From Spirogloea muscicola (taxonomy: Eukaryota > Streptophyta > Zygnematophyceae > Spirogloeales > Spirogloeaceae): DNA of 13,572 nucleotides. Position 1 is the first letter of the stretch; each line of letters begins with the position of its first letter. Shown here piece by piece: positions 1-7,750 of this stretch. The position numbers and the translations under genes were made by a program. Location of the stretch: NCBI GenBank assembly GCA_009602725.1, contig WELB01000054.1:447604-461175 (forward strand). Direction: 5' to 3'. The notes beneath the pieces are model-generated. The model had not been told where the DNA came from. It saw nothing but the letters and a program-made list of their open reading frames with translations, and did no database searches.

Positions 1-32
1 GGGGCTGGCGCGGCGGCGCCCGTGACAGCGCC

Positions 33-1807
33 ATGGCGAGGCCGCCGCGGGCGCCGCCACGCTGCGCGGAGGACGCGGACCCCGCGGCGAGCGCCCGCCG
101 GCAGCTGTTCCACGCCCGCAAGCTCCTGCGCCACGTCCTCGCCCGCTTAGCTCTGCCCTCTCGGAGCCTCCGGCCGAGGCGGGGCGGCCGTGGTGGCGCT
201 GGACGCGCATGCGCCAGTGGCCCTCCCTGGCCATGTCGGAGGCCTGCGCTCTGACGTCGAGCGGTGTGGTAGTGCTGCAGGCGCTCAAGAGGGCCAAGCA
301 GTTCGAGGTGCGCAAGCTCTGCCGGCGCCTCCGCCATGCCGAGGAGCTCGAGCGCGCCGCCGCAGCACTCGCGGAGGAGAGCGCCGCGGCAGCCTCTGCC
401 GCTCCCAAGCCCCGCAAAGGCAGCACCGCATCGCTGGCACTCAAGCTTGGCGCCCTCAAGGTGCGCCGCGCACCACTCTGCCCGCTTTGTGGGTACATCG
501 CGCGCTTCTCCAGCGCTCACGAGTCGCCCCAAATCACCCATCTGAGACGTTTTTGGTCATGGCTGCCTCCTGCTCTGGCAGGCGGTGCCCCTCGAGGAGG
601 CTGTGCACCGTGTGCAAGTTGCGCTGGACGCTGAGAGAGGTCCGGTCAGCGCGGCCAAAGCCTCGCGCCAGGGGGCCGCTGAAGACAGGCCCGCGGCGAC
701 GGCGGAGGCGGAGTGGGCCCTGCGGCGCCTGCAGTCAGCCCAGTGTGTCCAGGACGTGGTGCACCGCATGGAGGCGGACGCGCGAGCCGTCACAGCTGCG
801 GCAGCGGAAGCTGAGCAGAAGGGGGCCGAGTCTGGCAAGGAGGAGCATATCTCGGAGCGAGGCGCTGCTGGCCTTACTGAAGCTGGGCCTGGTGGCCTGG
901 TCGTGCCCGAAGACACTGAGCACCGCAAGGTCCGACAGAGGAGAGGGCCAGGCAAGGGCCAAGATCTGCATGTGCGGGCTCGAGGCAGTGGAAGTCGCCC
1001 TCCCGTTGCACGCCAGCAGCTCGCTGGCTCGCATAAGAGGTCTCTCGAGGCCGCGGTGAGCTATTTGCAGATGACTGCACTTCTGCGCTGACCCGCTGGT
1101 CATGACTGGGCATAGGGGTGTGATGCGGGAGGCCGCTCTGGCTCATGGCGAGGCAAAGTACTGACACAATTGGTCACCATCCAGGACGGAGCGGGATCAA
1201 GGCTTGCCCCCAAGGCGCGCGACCCGGTGGTTGGTAAGGCGCGCAAGGCCGGCAGCAGACCACTGCTGTCTAGAGCTGGAAATCGCATGGGCCAGAGAGA
1301 GCGGCGAAGGTGAGGACAATGGCGCCCTCGCTGCTCAGAGGGCCAACCTCTTCTTCAGTGGAAAGAAGCCTGCTAATCTAATTGCTGCCTTGACGGCGAA
1401 CAGCAGTCTTCGACTGTGCTCAGTGCCCTCTTCACAAATAGCCGGCAGCCGGAGCACGTTGCTGATGCGTTATCTGCTCGCTGCTTACCAGGCTGGCTCA
1501 GCTGCAGGCTACTGGGGCTGCCAGGGTCACAGGCTGGGGCAGGAGTGCAGGTAGTAGCCGAGATGGCAAAAGGTCAGGACACGGGCATGGACAGTGGGAT
1601 GCGGTAAAGGGCCCTGGCGGCAGAGCGGTTGGCAAGGCCAAGTCGTCCTCGCAGAGGAGCCTTGCAGCGGTCAAGAGCTCAGGCGGCCACTCAGCGGCGC
1701 CCTCAGAGAAGCTTCACCCGTCCTGGGCGGCCAAGGCTGCCCAGGCCAAGCTTTTGGCAACGGCGGGCAGCGGTCGCAAGACTGTCTTTGTGGATGACAA
1801 TGACTGA
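33..1807 (+). CDS. Bud22/SRFBP1-family ribosome-biogenesis protein, five exons
   Basis: Proposed join: 33-134, 281-460, 582-1055, 1185-1309, 1555-1807, giving 377 codons plus stop. All introns start with GT and end with AG, and phases agree (0, 0, 0, 2). Bud22-family proteins act in small-subunit ribosome assembly in the nucleolus. Seen in the sequence: the basic N-terminal helix HARKLLRH (residues 27-34) continues across intron 1 into ALKRAKQFEVRKLCRRLR. Exon 3 opens AVPLEEAVHRV, resembling the family segment after the helix. NRMGQRERR lies at 285-293. LHPSW lies at 347-351, with the acidic tail TVFVDDND at 370-377. The LHPSW and terminal VF(D/V)D motifs are typical of the family C-terminus. 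The middle (about 130-250) is Ala/Glu/Arg-rich and poorly conserved. Intron 4 uses the acceptor GTAG at 1551-1554; a micro-exon at 1442-1468 would also keep frame. The ATG at 33 is near the window edge, so an upstream start cannot be excluded. Confidence 0.82.
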
Positions 1808-1821
1808 TATCATGGTTTATC

Positions 1822-3523
1822 ATGGTTGCGGGGGCGGCCACGGCGACGGCAGCCCCACCAGCGTCGCAGCAGGGTCAGGGAAGCTGCAGCGGCAGCGGCA
1901 GCGGCGGCAGTGGCGGCGGTGGCGGCGGCTTTGGCCGGCACGGCGACGGCGGCGGCGCGCACCACCACCTCAGCAAGGCGTCGTTCCTGACGCTCGACCT
2001 GCGGCCGCTGGACCCCGACAAGCTGTCGCTCGGCCTCAGCACGTGGTCGCAGAGCCTGAGCAACAGCGGCGGGGGGTCGTCGTCACCCAGCAAGAGCGCC
2101 GCCAAGGACATGTCCGCGCCCTCCTCGCTGCTCACCTACCAGCAGCACGACATGACCGTCGCCGCCGTCGCCGCTGCCGGCGGCCTTCCTTGGGAGCACC
2201 TCCGAGAGCTGCGGCTGCCACAGCCGCCACTGCCGCCGCCGCCGCCGCCGCCTCGTCGCTGCCGGTGTTTGGGATGGCGGCACTTGGCAGCAGCCCCTCG
2301 AGCAGCCCCCAGGCAGAGGGAGCGCAGCGGCTTCAGCTCTTGCCCACCCACCCGGGCATCGCGGGCGAGGGCAGACTGCCGTCGTTCCTCGGCCACTTGA
2401 CGTTGCCCAAGCTCGAGGAGGGGAATGCCGTCGGCGACCAACCTCATACTCCGGCGCCCTCCAGTGCTGCTGGGCACGTAGCTGCCATTGGGACCGTCAC
2501 CAGCCCCGCAGGCACATCAACGACGTCAGCCAGGTGTGTGTGCTGGCAAGCGTGTGCTTTTGCAGCGCAGCACTGCTCGTGCCCACAAGCTCATGCACCA
2601 GCATGTGCTCAGGCTCCCAGCTAGCGTGCGGCTGGCAGGGACGAGCCGGAGGCCAGCGGCGAGGAGGATGGCGACGGCGAGGACGAGGGCGGCAGCGCGG
2701 CGGCATTCCGCAAGAAGCTGCGGCTCACCAAGGACCAGTTTGCGGTGCTGGAAGACATCTTCCAGAAGCACCAGCGATTGACGCCCAAGCACGAGGGCGC
2801 GCTCGCCGCCCAGCTCGGTGTTCGCATCAGGCAGGTCGAGGTCTGGTTCCAGGTATGGGCGACCCTTCTTGCCACCTCTCTCCATCCTTGGCGAGCCGCA
2901 TACGTGGGGGGGTGTGACGCTCTTCTGGCAATATCGTTCTGTGTTCAAAGATCACCGGTTGGCAGCACTGCTGAGACAATGTTGCAACTCAAATCCAATG
3001 CTGCCAGAGCAACGGTCTCTGCTGGCTGCTCGATTTGCAGAACCGACGTGCACGCACGAAGGTGAAGCAGACTGAGGCTGACCGCGAGGCGCTGTGGCAG
3101 CACTGTGAGGCGCTGATGGCTGAGAATCGGCAATTGCAGAACCTACTCGAGGTGGGCACAGATTGCTCGCCTCCTAGGCACGTTGCGCTTTGTGCAGCAT
3201 GTGTTACTGGGTGAGCCGCTCCGGTTGGGCAGGTTGACAGCCGAAGCTGATGATTGCTCTCTCTCTGCTGGGGTGCGGCCTCCTCTCAGGAGGCGCGGCA
3301 GCAGGCCTTGCCACAGCTGCTGCCGCAGCAGCCGCCAGCTACAGTGCAGCATCAAGTGATGATCACCCTGTGCCCGTCCTGCCAGCATCTTGGGCAGGCT
3401 AGTGAGCTGGGACCCCTTGCTGGTGCAACTGCCGCTACAGTGCCGGCACTTATGCCTGCCAACCATGGGCCACCGTCCACACCCTTGCGCCTCTTGCCGC
3501 CTTCACCCCCACCTCAGCGATGA
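1822..3523 (+). CDS. Class II HD-Zip (homeodomain-leucine zipper) transcription factor, four exons
   Basis: Proposed exons: 1822-2533, 2639-2852, 3041-3151, 3290-3523 (about 420 aa). Introns 2534-2638, 2853-3040 and 3152-3289 have GT-AG ends and matching phases (2, 0, 0). HD-Zip II proteins bind DNA as dimers in the nucleus and usually repress. The N-terminal region is Gly/Ser/His-rich, then has LTLDL (56-60) and LSLGL (68-72), both LxLxL EAR-like motifs in an HD-Zip N-terminal domain. An acidic stretch (2640-2700) precedes the homeodomain, which begins [17 protein letters not shown] and ends [19 protein letters not shown] across intron 2. The T in RRARTK marks class II rather than class I. 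The zipper has heptad leucines (REAL, CEAL, NRQL). The C-terminus carries [10 protein letters not shown], matching the CPSCE motif except Q for E. The first exon is open in one frame to about 2200 and in another from about 2220 to 2533, so one base is unaccounted for. The start at 1822 is the only in-frame ATG ahead of the EAR motifs. Confidence 0.9.
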
Positions 3524-5091
3524 CTAGCAGCCGAGCGTTCTGAAGTCTGTAGCTCACTTTGGTCGACTGGCGGCAGCACTTGTGAGCTATACCTACTTTC
3601 AGGACTCACGGAGCACCGAGTGTCTGCAGCAAGCTGTGCTGACTGCTTTTGACCTGCCGGACAAGGCAGGTCCTGCCCGAAAGAGGAGCAGATGATGCAT
3701 GACAGGAGCTTGGCGCTGCACACAATGCTGCCAGAAAATGCGATGCATGTGCCACCTCCGGAAGGATGGCTCTGGTGCTCTTGTCAGCGCCAGCCTCTTC
3801 CTTGTGGGTGGTGGCCAGGGCATCGTGCATCAAGTCACTCTAAGTAGGATATAAGATGAACTGCACTCGCCAGCCAATGACTGCAGGCGAGGGCCTCAGC
3901 GGCACTTGGTGCCATATGGGGCTGCTTAGTGTGGGTCTGTGTTAGTCCAGGGGAGCACATTGTTATTGTTGACGCGCTATTACACGCGTGGCTTACTTAA
4001 GCAGGTATACCATGACAGATGCAGCGAGGCAGCTTATCAATTGGAGGACTGCACCTTGTTTGTTGTGCGACCATGCTGCCGCTGAATCTCTGGTCGCTCA
4101 ACAGCTGCTCCTGCGCCAATTGCATGACCTGTCAATTACTGCAGACGATCGCCTTTCATTTGCTCATTCCACGACCTTTGCAACTATCCAGTGTAGATCG
4201 GGCCTTGTGGTTGAAATTGATAAGTGTCCACGGCCATGAATGGCAAGCATAGAAAGTATCACATATGGCGCAGAGACATGAAACTTTCATCCCAGAGAAT
4301 CTCAAGCTTTTACGAAGTCCTAGTTTGCTGTTATTTTTACTTGTAGGAGAGACTGACACTTGGAACTGAAGCGCAGCTTCTTAGCCATCAACCAGTCTCA
4401 ATTGCCCTCCATTCCTGACATGCAGACTGATCGATTTGTTATCAAGATTGTCAAAACACCACCTTGTGGATAGCCGTAGATGCGTCAATGCACCATGAGG
4501 TGGACTGCCATGCTTGTGAATCTAAATACTGCAAAGGTTGCAAGCACCTTCGCAGTGTAGAAACTGGGCTTTCGACACTGTACACAGTAAGTATCCGCGC
4601 ATACACATTGGAACCCTGGCAAATCCGTAATGACTGTGCCTGTAGGGTGACATCTTCAGTGTGCCAGGTGATGATGCCCCTGGGAGTTCACAGCCTGGAG
4701 TATGTGAGGGTGCAGGTGCAGCACAACTAGAGCAATAGCATGGCAAAGTCCTTCAGACTGAATCAGACACGCTGCATGTGCTCTGCAGCACAAAGGGCTG
4801 CCATGGTGAATGTTCTGGTCCCGCCAGAGGACTTGAGGTGTGACACGATGGCACCAGCAGCCTCATAACCAGAGCTCAAACTGCTGCCAACTGCCAAACC
4901 TCCCCTGTGGTCACCTAAGATGTGACACAGGTCACACAGATGACCCTGAATTATTACACATGTAAGTCTCTTGGAACACCTGAGAGAGAAGGCGCGCGGG
5001 GCGCATGAAATGAATGGGGGAGGCCAATGCAAGCCAATACATTGTGCAGGCAATGTCTAGTGCAAACTAAACAAGGCTACATTATACCTAA
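3524..5091. other. HD-Zip 3' flank and intergenic DNA, no gene supported
   Basis: This stretch is less GC-rich than the two genes before it. It holds only short scattered open frames with no recognisable domain, splice continuity or repeats among themselves. The first few hundred bases presumably include the 3' UTR of the HD-Zip gene, but I see no unambiguous polyadenylation signal. The longest plus-strand frame (4464-4730) has a Cys-rich segment without conserved spacing and is treated as chance. Confidence 0.5.
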
Positions 5092-5460
5092 AGTAAGGTG
5101 CCTAGGGTGACATCAGTACCCACGGGTGAGCACAAACAAATCTGACAAGCTAATTTGGGGAGCTGGAGCGCCGCCACACGAAAGCCGGAGGCCTGACTTA
5201 GAGCGCGCCCTGCACGATGATGAAGAGCCAATGCTTGCGAGTGCTGCAAACTAAGCGAGAGCCGCACTCTGTAATATGCAACTAAGGCCTGCGGAATGCT
5301 GGAGTGGCCCAAGCTGCCCCCCCGACTTCGACGACGCGCATCAACCAACCGGGCCAGATGCTGGATTAGGGAGGACCATTTTACGCCGTAGCCTCCGTAG
5401 ATATCCATGGCACACGGATAAAGATGGTCCCCTCGGGGATTAACCTGGTAGTGCCTGGAG
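5092..5460 (-). pseudogene. Decayed 3' end of a retroelement-like ORF (copy 1)
   Basis: Read on the minus strand, this encodes GDHLYPCAMDIYGGYGVKWS and continues through VDARRRSR, GSLGHSSIPQAL, YYRVRLSLSLQ and HHRAGRALSQASGF. The same series of blocks recurs at 11340 (plus), 12620 (minus) and 13407 (minus), so this is one member of a dispersed family. After SGF a frameshift is needed to reach the conserved ending SLSDLFVLTRGY and its TGA. The blocks resemble the segment that follows a PD-(D/E)XK-like nuclease motif in the C-terminal part of some algal and invertebrate reverse-transcriptase ORFs. That identification is inference from pattern memory. The nuclease motif itself is not present in this copy. 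Upstream (plus 5470-5720) is G-rich repeat sequence, so the copy is 5'-truncated. Confidence 0.6.
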
Positions 5461-5558
5461 TCAGGTGCAAGCAGACGTGGAGAGAACCGGGCGCATTGAA
5501 CCGTTCGATCGCGTGCATCCGGCGGCAGGGCTGGCCGATCGGATGTGAGGTCCGAGCC

Positions 5559-5687
5559 GAGGGAGGGGGCCACTTCATTGCGCGGAGCGCGGCGAGGGGA
5601 GGGAGGCGGGGAGGAGGGAGGTTGGGAGGAAGAGCAGCAGGGCCAGACAACTGCAACAGCCATTCCGGCTACGCCGCCGCCGCCGCC

Positions 5688-5718
<31 letters not shown>

Positions 5719-5720
5719 AG
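5559..5720 (+). repeat. G-rich tract with quadruplex potential and GCC trinucleotide run
   Basis: From 5596 to 5626 there are several runs of three or four G separated by two to four bases on the plus strand, a pattern able to form a G-quadruplex. From about 5671 to 5719 the sequence is nearly pure GCC/CCG triplets. It lies between retroelement copy 1 and the first hairpin unit, and the ambiguous base at 5728 is eight bases past its end. Any protein read through here (poly-Pro, poly-Ala or poly-Arg depending on frame) is a product of the triplet repeat. Confidence 0.75.
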
Positions 5721-5767
5721 GAGAAGCNACTCCTTCCTACCACTCCAGATTCCTATGACGGAGTGAA

Positions 5768-6029
5768 GTAGACTTGATAAAAATACTCGTTTGTTGTCAG
5801 ACGCATTTGACCGTCCCCTCTCCAGTCCAATTGTGTTGAACAACCGTTGCATCTCTTTGATGTCCCCCGAGCGTCCTTGCTCAGTTTCCTCCAACTGAGC
5901 AAGGACGCATTGGTGGACAGAACCAACGCACCTCCTGCAAAGAGATGCAACGGTTGTTCAACACAATTGGACTGGCGAGGGGATGGTCAAATGCGTCTGA
6001 CGACGAACAAGTATTTTTATCAAGTCTAC
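5768..6029. repeat. Long hairpin, unit 1
   Basis: The left arm 5768-5886 pairs with the right arm 5893-6029 around a six-base loop (TCCTCC). The terminal stem is GTAGACTTGAT against its complement, and the loop-proximal stem is GCTCAGTT/AACTGAGC. The left arm lacks 17 bases that the left arms of units 2 and 3 have, so the right arm would bulge there. At the CCAATTG site both arms differ from unit 2 in a matching way. Confidence 0.88.
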
Positions 6030-6101
6030 TGTACACCTTGTTACAAGAGAAACGTAAACGATAAGGTAGATATCTCTGCTTTCCAAACAATTCTCTGCTA
6101 A
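5893..6101 (+). pseudogene. CxxC...CxxC exon-like segment, unit 1
   Basis: This is the right hairpin arm plus the sequence beyond it. It reads LSKDALVDRTNAPPAKRCNG, then CSTQLDWRGDGQMRLTT, NKYFYQVYCTPCYKRNVNDK, before a stop at about 6099. The CNGC and CTPC pairs, about 27 residues apart, would suit a zinc-binding fold, but I do not recognise the family. A possible splice donor follows NVNDK (AAG/GTAGAT). The protein reading is well preserved among the three units, which suggests descent from a real exon, but no complete gene is present here. Confidence 0.5.
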
Positions 6102-6356
6102 CAGTCTTAGATTAATTTCTAACCTGAAGATCTTTCTTTCTGCCTTCCATTTCACTTCAGATCTTCTCAGGGGGTGAATGTTTGGGTGAGTTTATGGTAA
6201 AGTCTCAGACGAAGTACTAAATCTGATCTCTGTGTGTTCTTCTCTCTCTGTGATTGTCTTCAGTGTCAGGAGTCTCGAAGAATTTATCAGAGGAGATTTC
6301 ATCTTCAGATATCTAAGGCGCCCCGCAGCGGCAGCCTCGCTTCGTGGCCGCTCTCA

Positions 6357-6551
6357 ATGGCGGCCGCGGTGGCCGCGCAGCAGCAGAATGACGCCGTCGC
6401 CAATGGCGGCGCGCCAGCCGCAGCCGCCGGCCGCGTCCAGCTACTCTCGACTCAAGGCCATGTCGGCATAACATCTTCTCCTCCTCCTCCTCACCATGAT
6501 CATCGTGAACACCTTCCTACCACTCCAGATTCCTATGACGGAGTGAAGTAG
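6357..6551 (+). CDS. 64-codon Ala/His/Pro-rich ORF, unit 2
   Basis: The ATG has a favourable context (CTCAATGGCG). The product starts MAAAVAAQQQNDAVANGG, continues with an Ala-rich part, LLSTQGHVGITSSPPPPHHD, and ends LPTTPDSYDGVK. The TAG stop forms the first bases of the hairpin left arm, so the frame is probably the 5' exon of a longer gene cut by the inverted sequence. A second copy at 6998-7192 differs at only a few residues. No family recognised; low-complexity, probably disordered. Whether it is expressed is unknown. Confidence 0.45.
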   Translation: MAAAVAAQQQNDAVANGGAPAAAAGRVQLLSTQGHVGITSSPPPPHHDHREHLPTTPDSYDGVK

Positions 6552-6826
6552 ACTTGATGAAAATACTTGTTCGTTGTCAGACGCATTTGACCATCCCCTC
6601 TCCAGTCCATTTGTGTTGAACAACCGTTGCATCTCTTTGCAGGAGGTGCGTTGGTGATGTCCCCCAAGCGTCCTTGCTCAGTTTTCTCCAACTGAGCAAG
6701 GACGCATTGGTGGACATCACCAACGCACCTCCTGCAAAGAGATGCAACGGTTGTTCAACACAAATGGACTGGAGAGGGGATGGTCAAATGCGTCTGACAA
6801 CGAACAAGTATTTTTATCAAGTCTAC
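6548..6826. repeat. Long near-perfect hairpin, unit 2
   Basis: The left arm is 6548-6683 and the right arm 6690-6826, with the loop TTCTCC at 6684-6689. Aligning the left arm to the reverse complement of the right arm by eye, I count two substitutions and one single-base indel in about 136 positions. Termini are GTAGAC and GTCTAC. No target-site duplication is evident outside (GAGTGAA on the left, TGTACACC on the right). Confidence 0.93.
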
Positions 6827-6883
6827 TGTACACCTTGTCACAAGAGAAACGTAAATGATAAGGTAGATATCTCTGCTTTCTAA
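6690..6883 (+). pseudogene. CxxC...CxxC exon-like segment, unit 2
   Basis: Same exon-like sequence as in units 1 and 3: DALVDITNAPPAKRCNGC, then DWRGDGQMRLTTNKYFYQVY and CTPCHKRNVNDKVDISAF before a TAA. The first part lies in the right hairpin arm, and the hairpin ends just before CTPC. It is followed by a shortened intron-like segment, so this unit could not splice the way unit 3 might. Confidence 0.5.
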
Positions 6884-6997
6884 ACAATTCTCTGCTAACA
6901 GTCTTAGATTAATTTCTAACCTGTAGATCAGAGGAGACTTCATCTTCAGAAATCTAAGGCGCCCCGCAACGGCGGCCTCGCTTCATGGCCGCTCTCA

Positions 6998-7192
6998 ATG
7001 GCGGCCGCGGTGGCCGCGCAGCAGCAGAATGGCGCCGTCGCCAGTGGCGGCGCGCCAGCCGCAGCCGCCGGCGGCGTCCAGCTACTCTCGACTCAAGGCC
7101 ATGTCGGCATAACGTCTTCTCCTCCTCCTCCTCACCATGATCATCATGAACACCTTCCTACCACTCCAGATTCCTATGACGGAGTGAAGTAG
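6998..7192 (+). CDS. 64-codon Ala/His/Pro-rich ORF, unit 3
   Basis: Second copy of the ORF at 6357-6551, the same length and stopping at the same TAG, which overlaps the start of the third hairpin. Differences are few (for example NGAVASGG against NDAVANGG, and HHDHHEH against HHDHREH). The reading frame is intact in both copies with no indels, which is mildly in favour of a once-functional exon. The function is not recognised. Confidence 0.45.
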   Translation: MAAAVAAQQQNGAVASGGAPAAAAGGVQLLSTQGHVGITSSPPPPHHDHHEHLPTTPDSYDGVK

Positions 7193-7515
7193 ACTTGATG
7201 AAAATACTTGTTCATTGTCAGACGCATTTGACCATCCCCTCTCCAGTCCATTTGTGTTGAACAACCGTTGCATCTCTTTGCAGGAGGCGCGTTGGTGATG
7301 TCCCCCAATGCGTCCTTGCTCATTCTCCTCCAATTCTTGGCCCCAAGCGTAGTCAACTTCACTCCAAGATTTGGAGGAAATTGAGCAAGGACGCATTGGG
7401 GGACATCACCAATGCACCTCCTGCAAAGAGATGCAACGGTTGTTCAACACAAAAGGACTGGAGAGGGGATGGTCAAATGCGTCTGACAACGAACGAGTAT
7501 TTTTGTCAAGTCTAC
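7189..7515. repeat. Long hairpin, unit 3 (longest form)
   Basis: Left arm 7189-7340, right arm 7364-7515, each 152 bases, around a 23-base loop (7341-7363). I count about ten mismatches by eye. The stem goes further toward the loop than in units 1 and 2 (CCTCCAATTCTTGG against CCAAGATTTGGAGG), so those two look like versions shortened at the loop. The minus strand reads the same peptide as the plus strand through the arms. Confidence 0.9.
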
Positions 7516-7572
7516 TGTACACCTTGTCACAAGAGAAACGTAAACGATAAGGTAGACATTTTTGCTTTTTAA
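7381..7572 (+). pseudogene. CxxC...CxxC exon-like segment, unit 3
   Basis: This reads DALGDITNAPPAKRCNGC, DWRGDGQMRLTTNEYFCQVY and CTPCHKRNVNDK, then a stop after DIFAF. An added Cys (YFCQVY) is unique to this unit. GATAAG/GTAGAC at 7551/7552 or AAC/GTAAAC at 7539/7540 could be a splice donor, with a pyrimidine-rich acceptor ending CTTCAG at 7750. The phases I can derive do not join cleanly to the next frame, so the exon link is tentative. Confidence 0.45.
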
Positions 7573-7750
7573 ACAATTCTCTGCTAACAGTAACTTTGAT
7601 TAGATTCTAACCTAAGTTCTTTCTTTCTGCCTTTCATTTCACTTCAAATTTTCTCAGGGGGTGAATATTTGAGTGAGCTTATGGTAAAATCTCAGACGAA
7701 GTACTAATTTTGATCTCTGTGTATTCTTCTCTCTCTGTGATTGTCTTCAG

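Noticed and set aside
190-1059. 289-codon open frame across the Bud22 gene
   Set aside because: It reads through all three introns in a frame other than the exons, giving Arg/Ser-rich composition typical of GC-rich shadows.
1629-2624. 331-codon open frame spanning the end of Bud22 and the start of HD-Zip
   Set aside because: Only its later part (about 2220-2533) is in the true HD-Zip frame. The first part is Arg-rich shadow of the Bud22 last exon and the EAR-motif region.
4464-4730. Cys-rich 88-codon frame
   Set aside because: No conserved cysteine spacing, no splice partners, no similarity to anything I recognise.
5088-5894. 268-codon minus-strand ORF
   Set aside because: Only the part from about 5460 downward is family-like (retroelement copy 1). 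The upstream part is translated GCC repeat, G-rich tract and hairpin arm, and includes the ambiguous base.
5768-7515. Classical DNA transposon with terminal inverted repeats
   Set aside because: Arms meet at a loop of 6-23 bases with no transposase between them, and no target-site duplication is visible at GTAGAC...GTCTAC ends. A foldback element remains possible.
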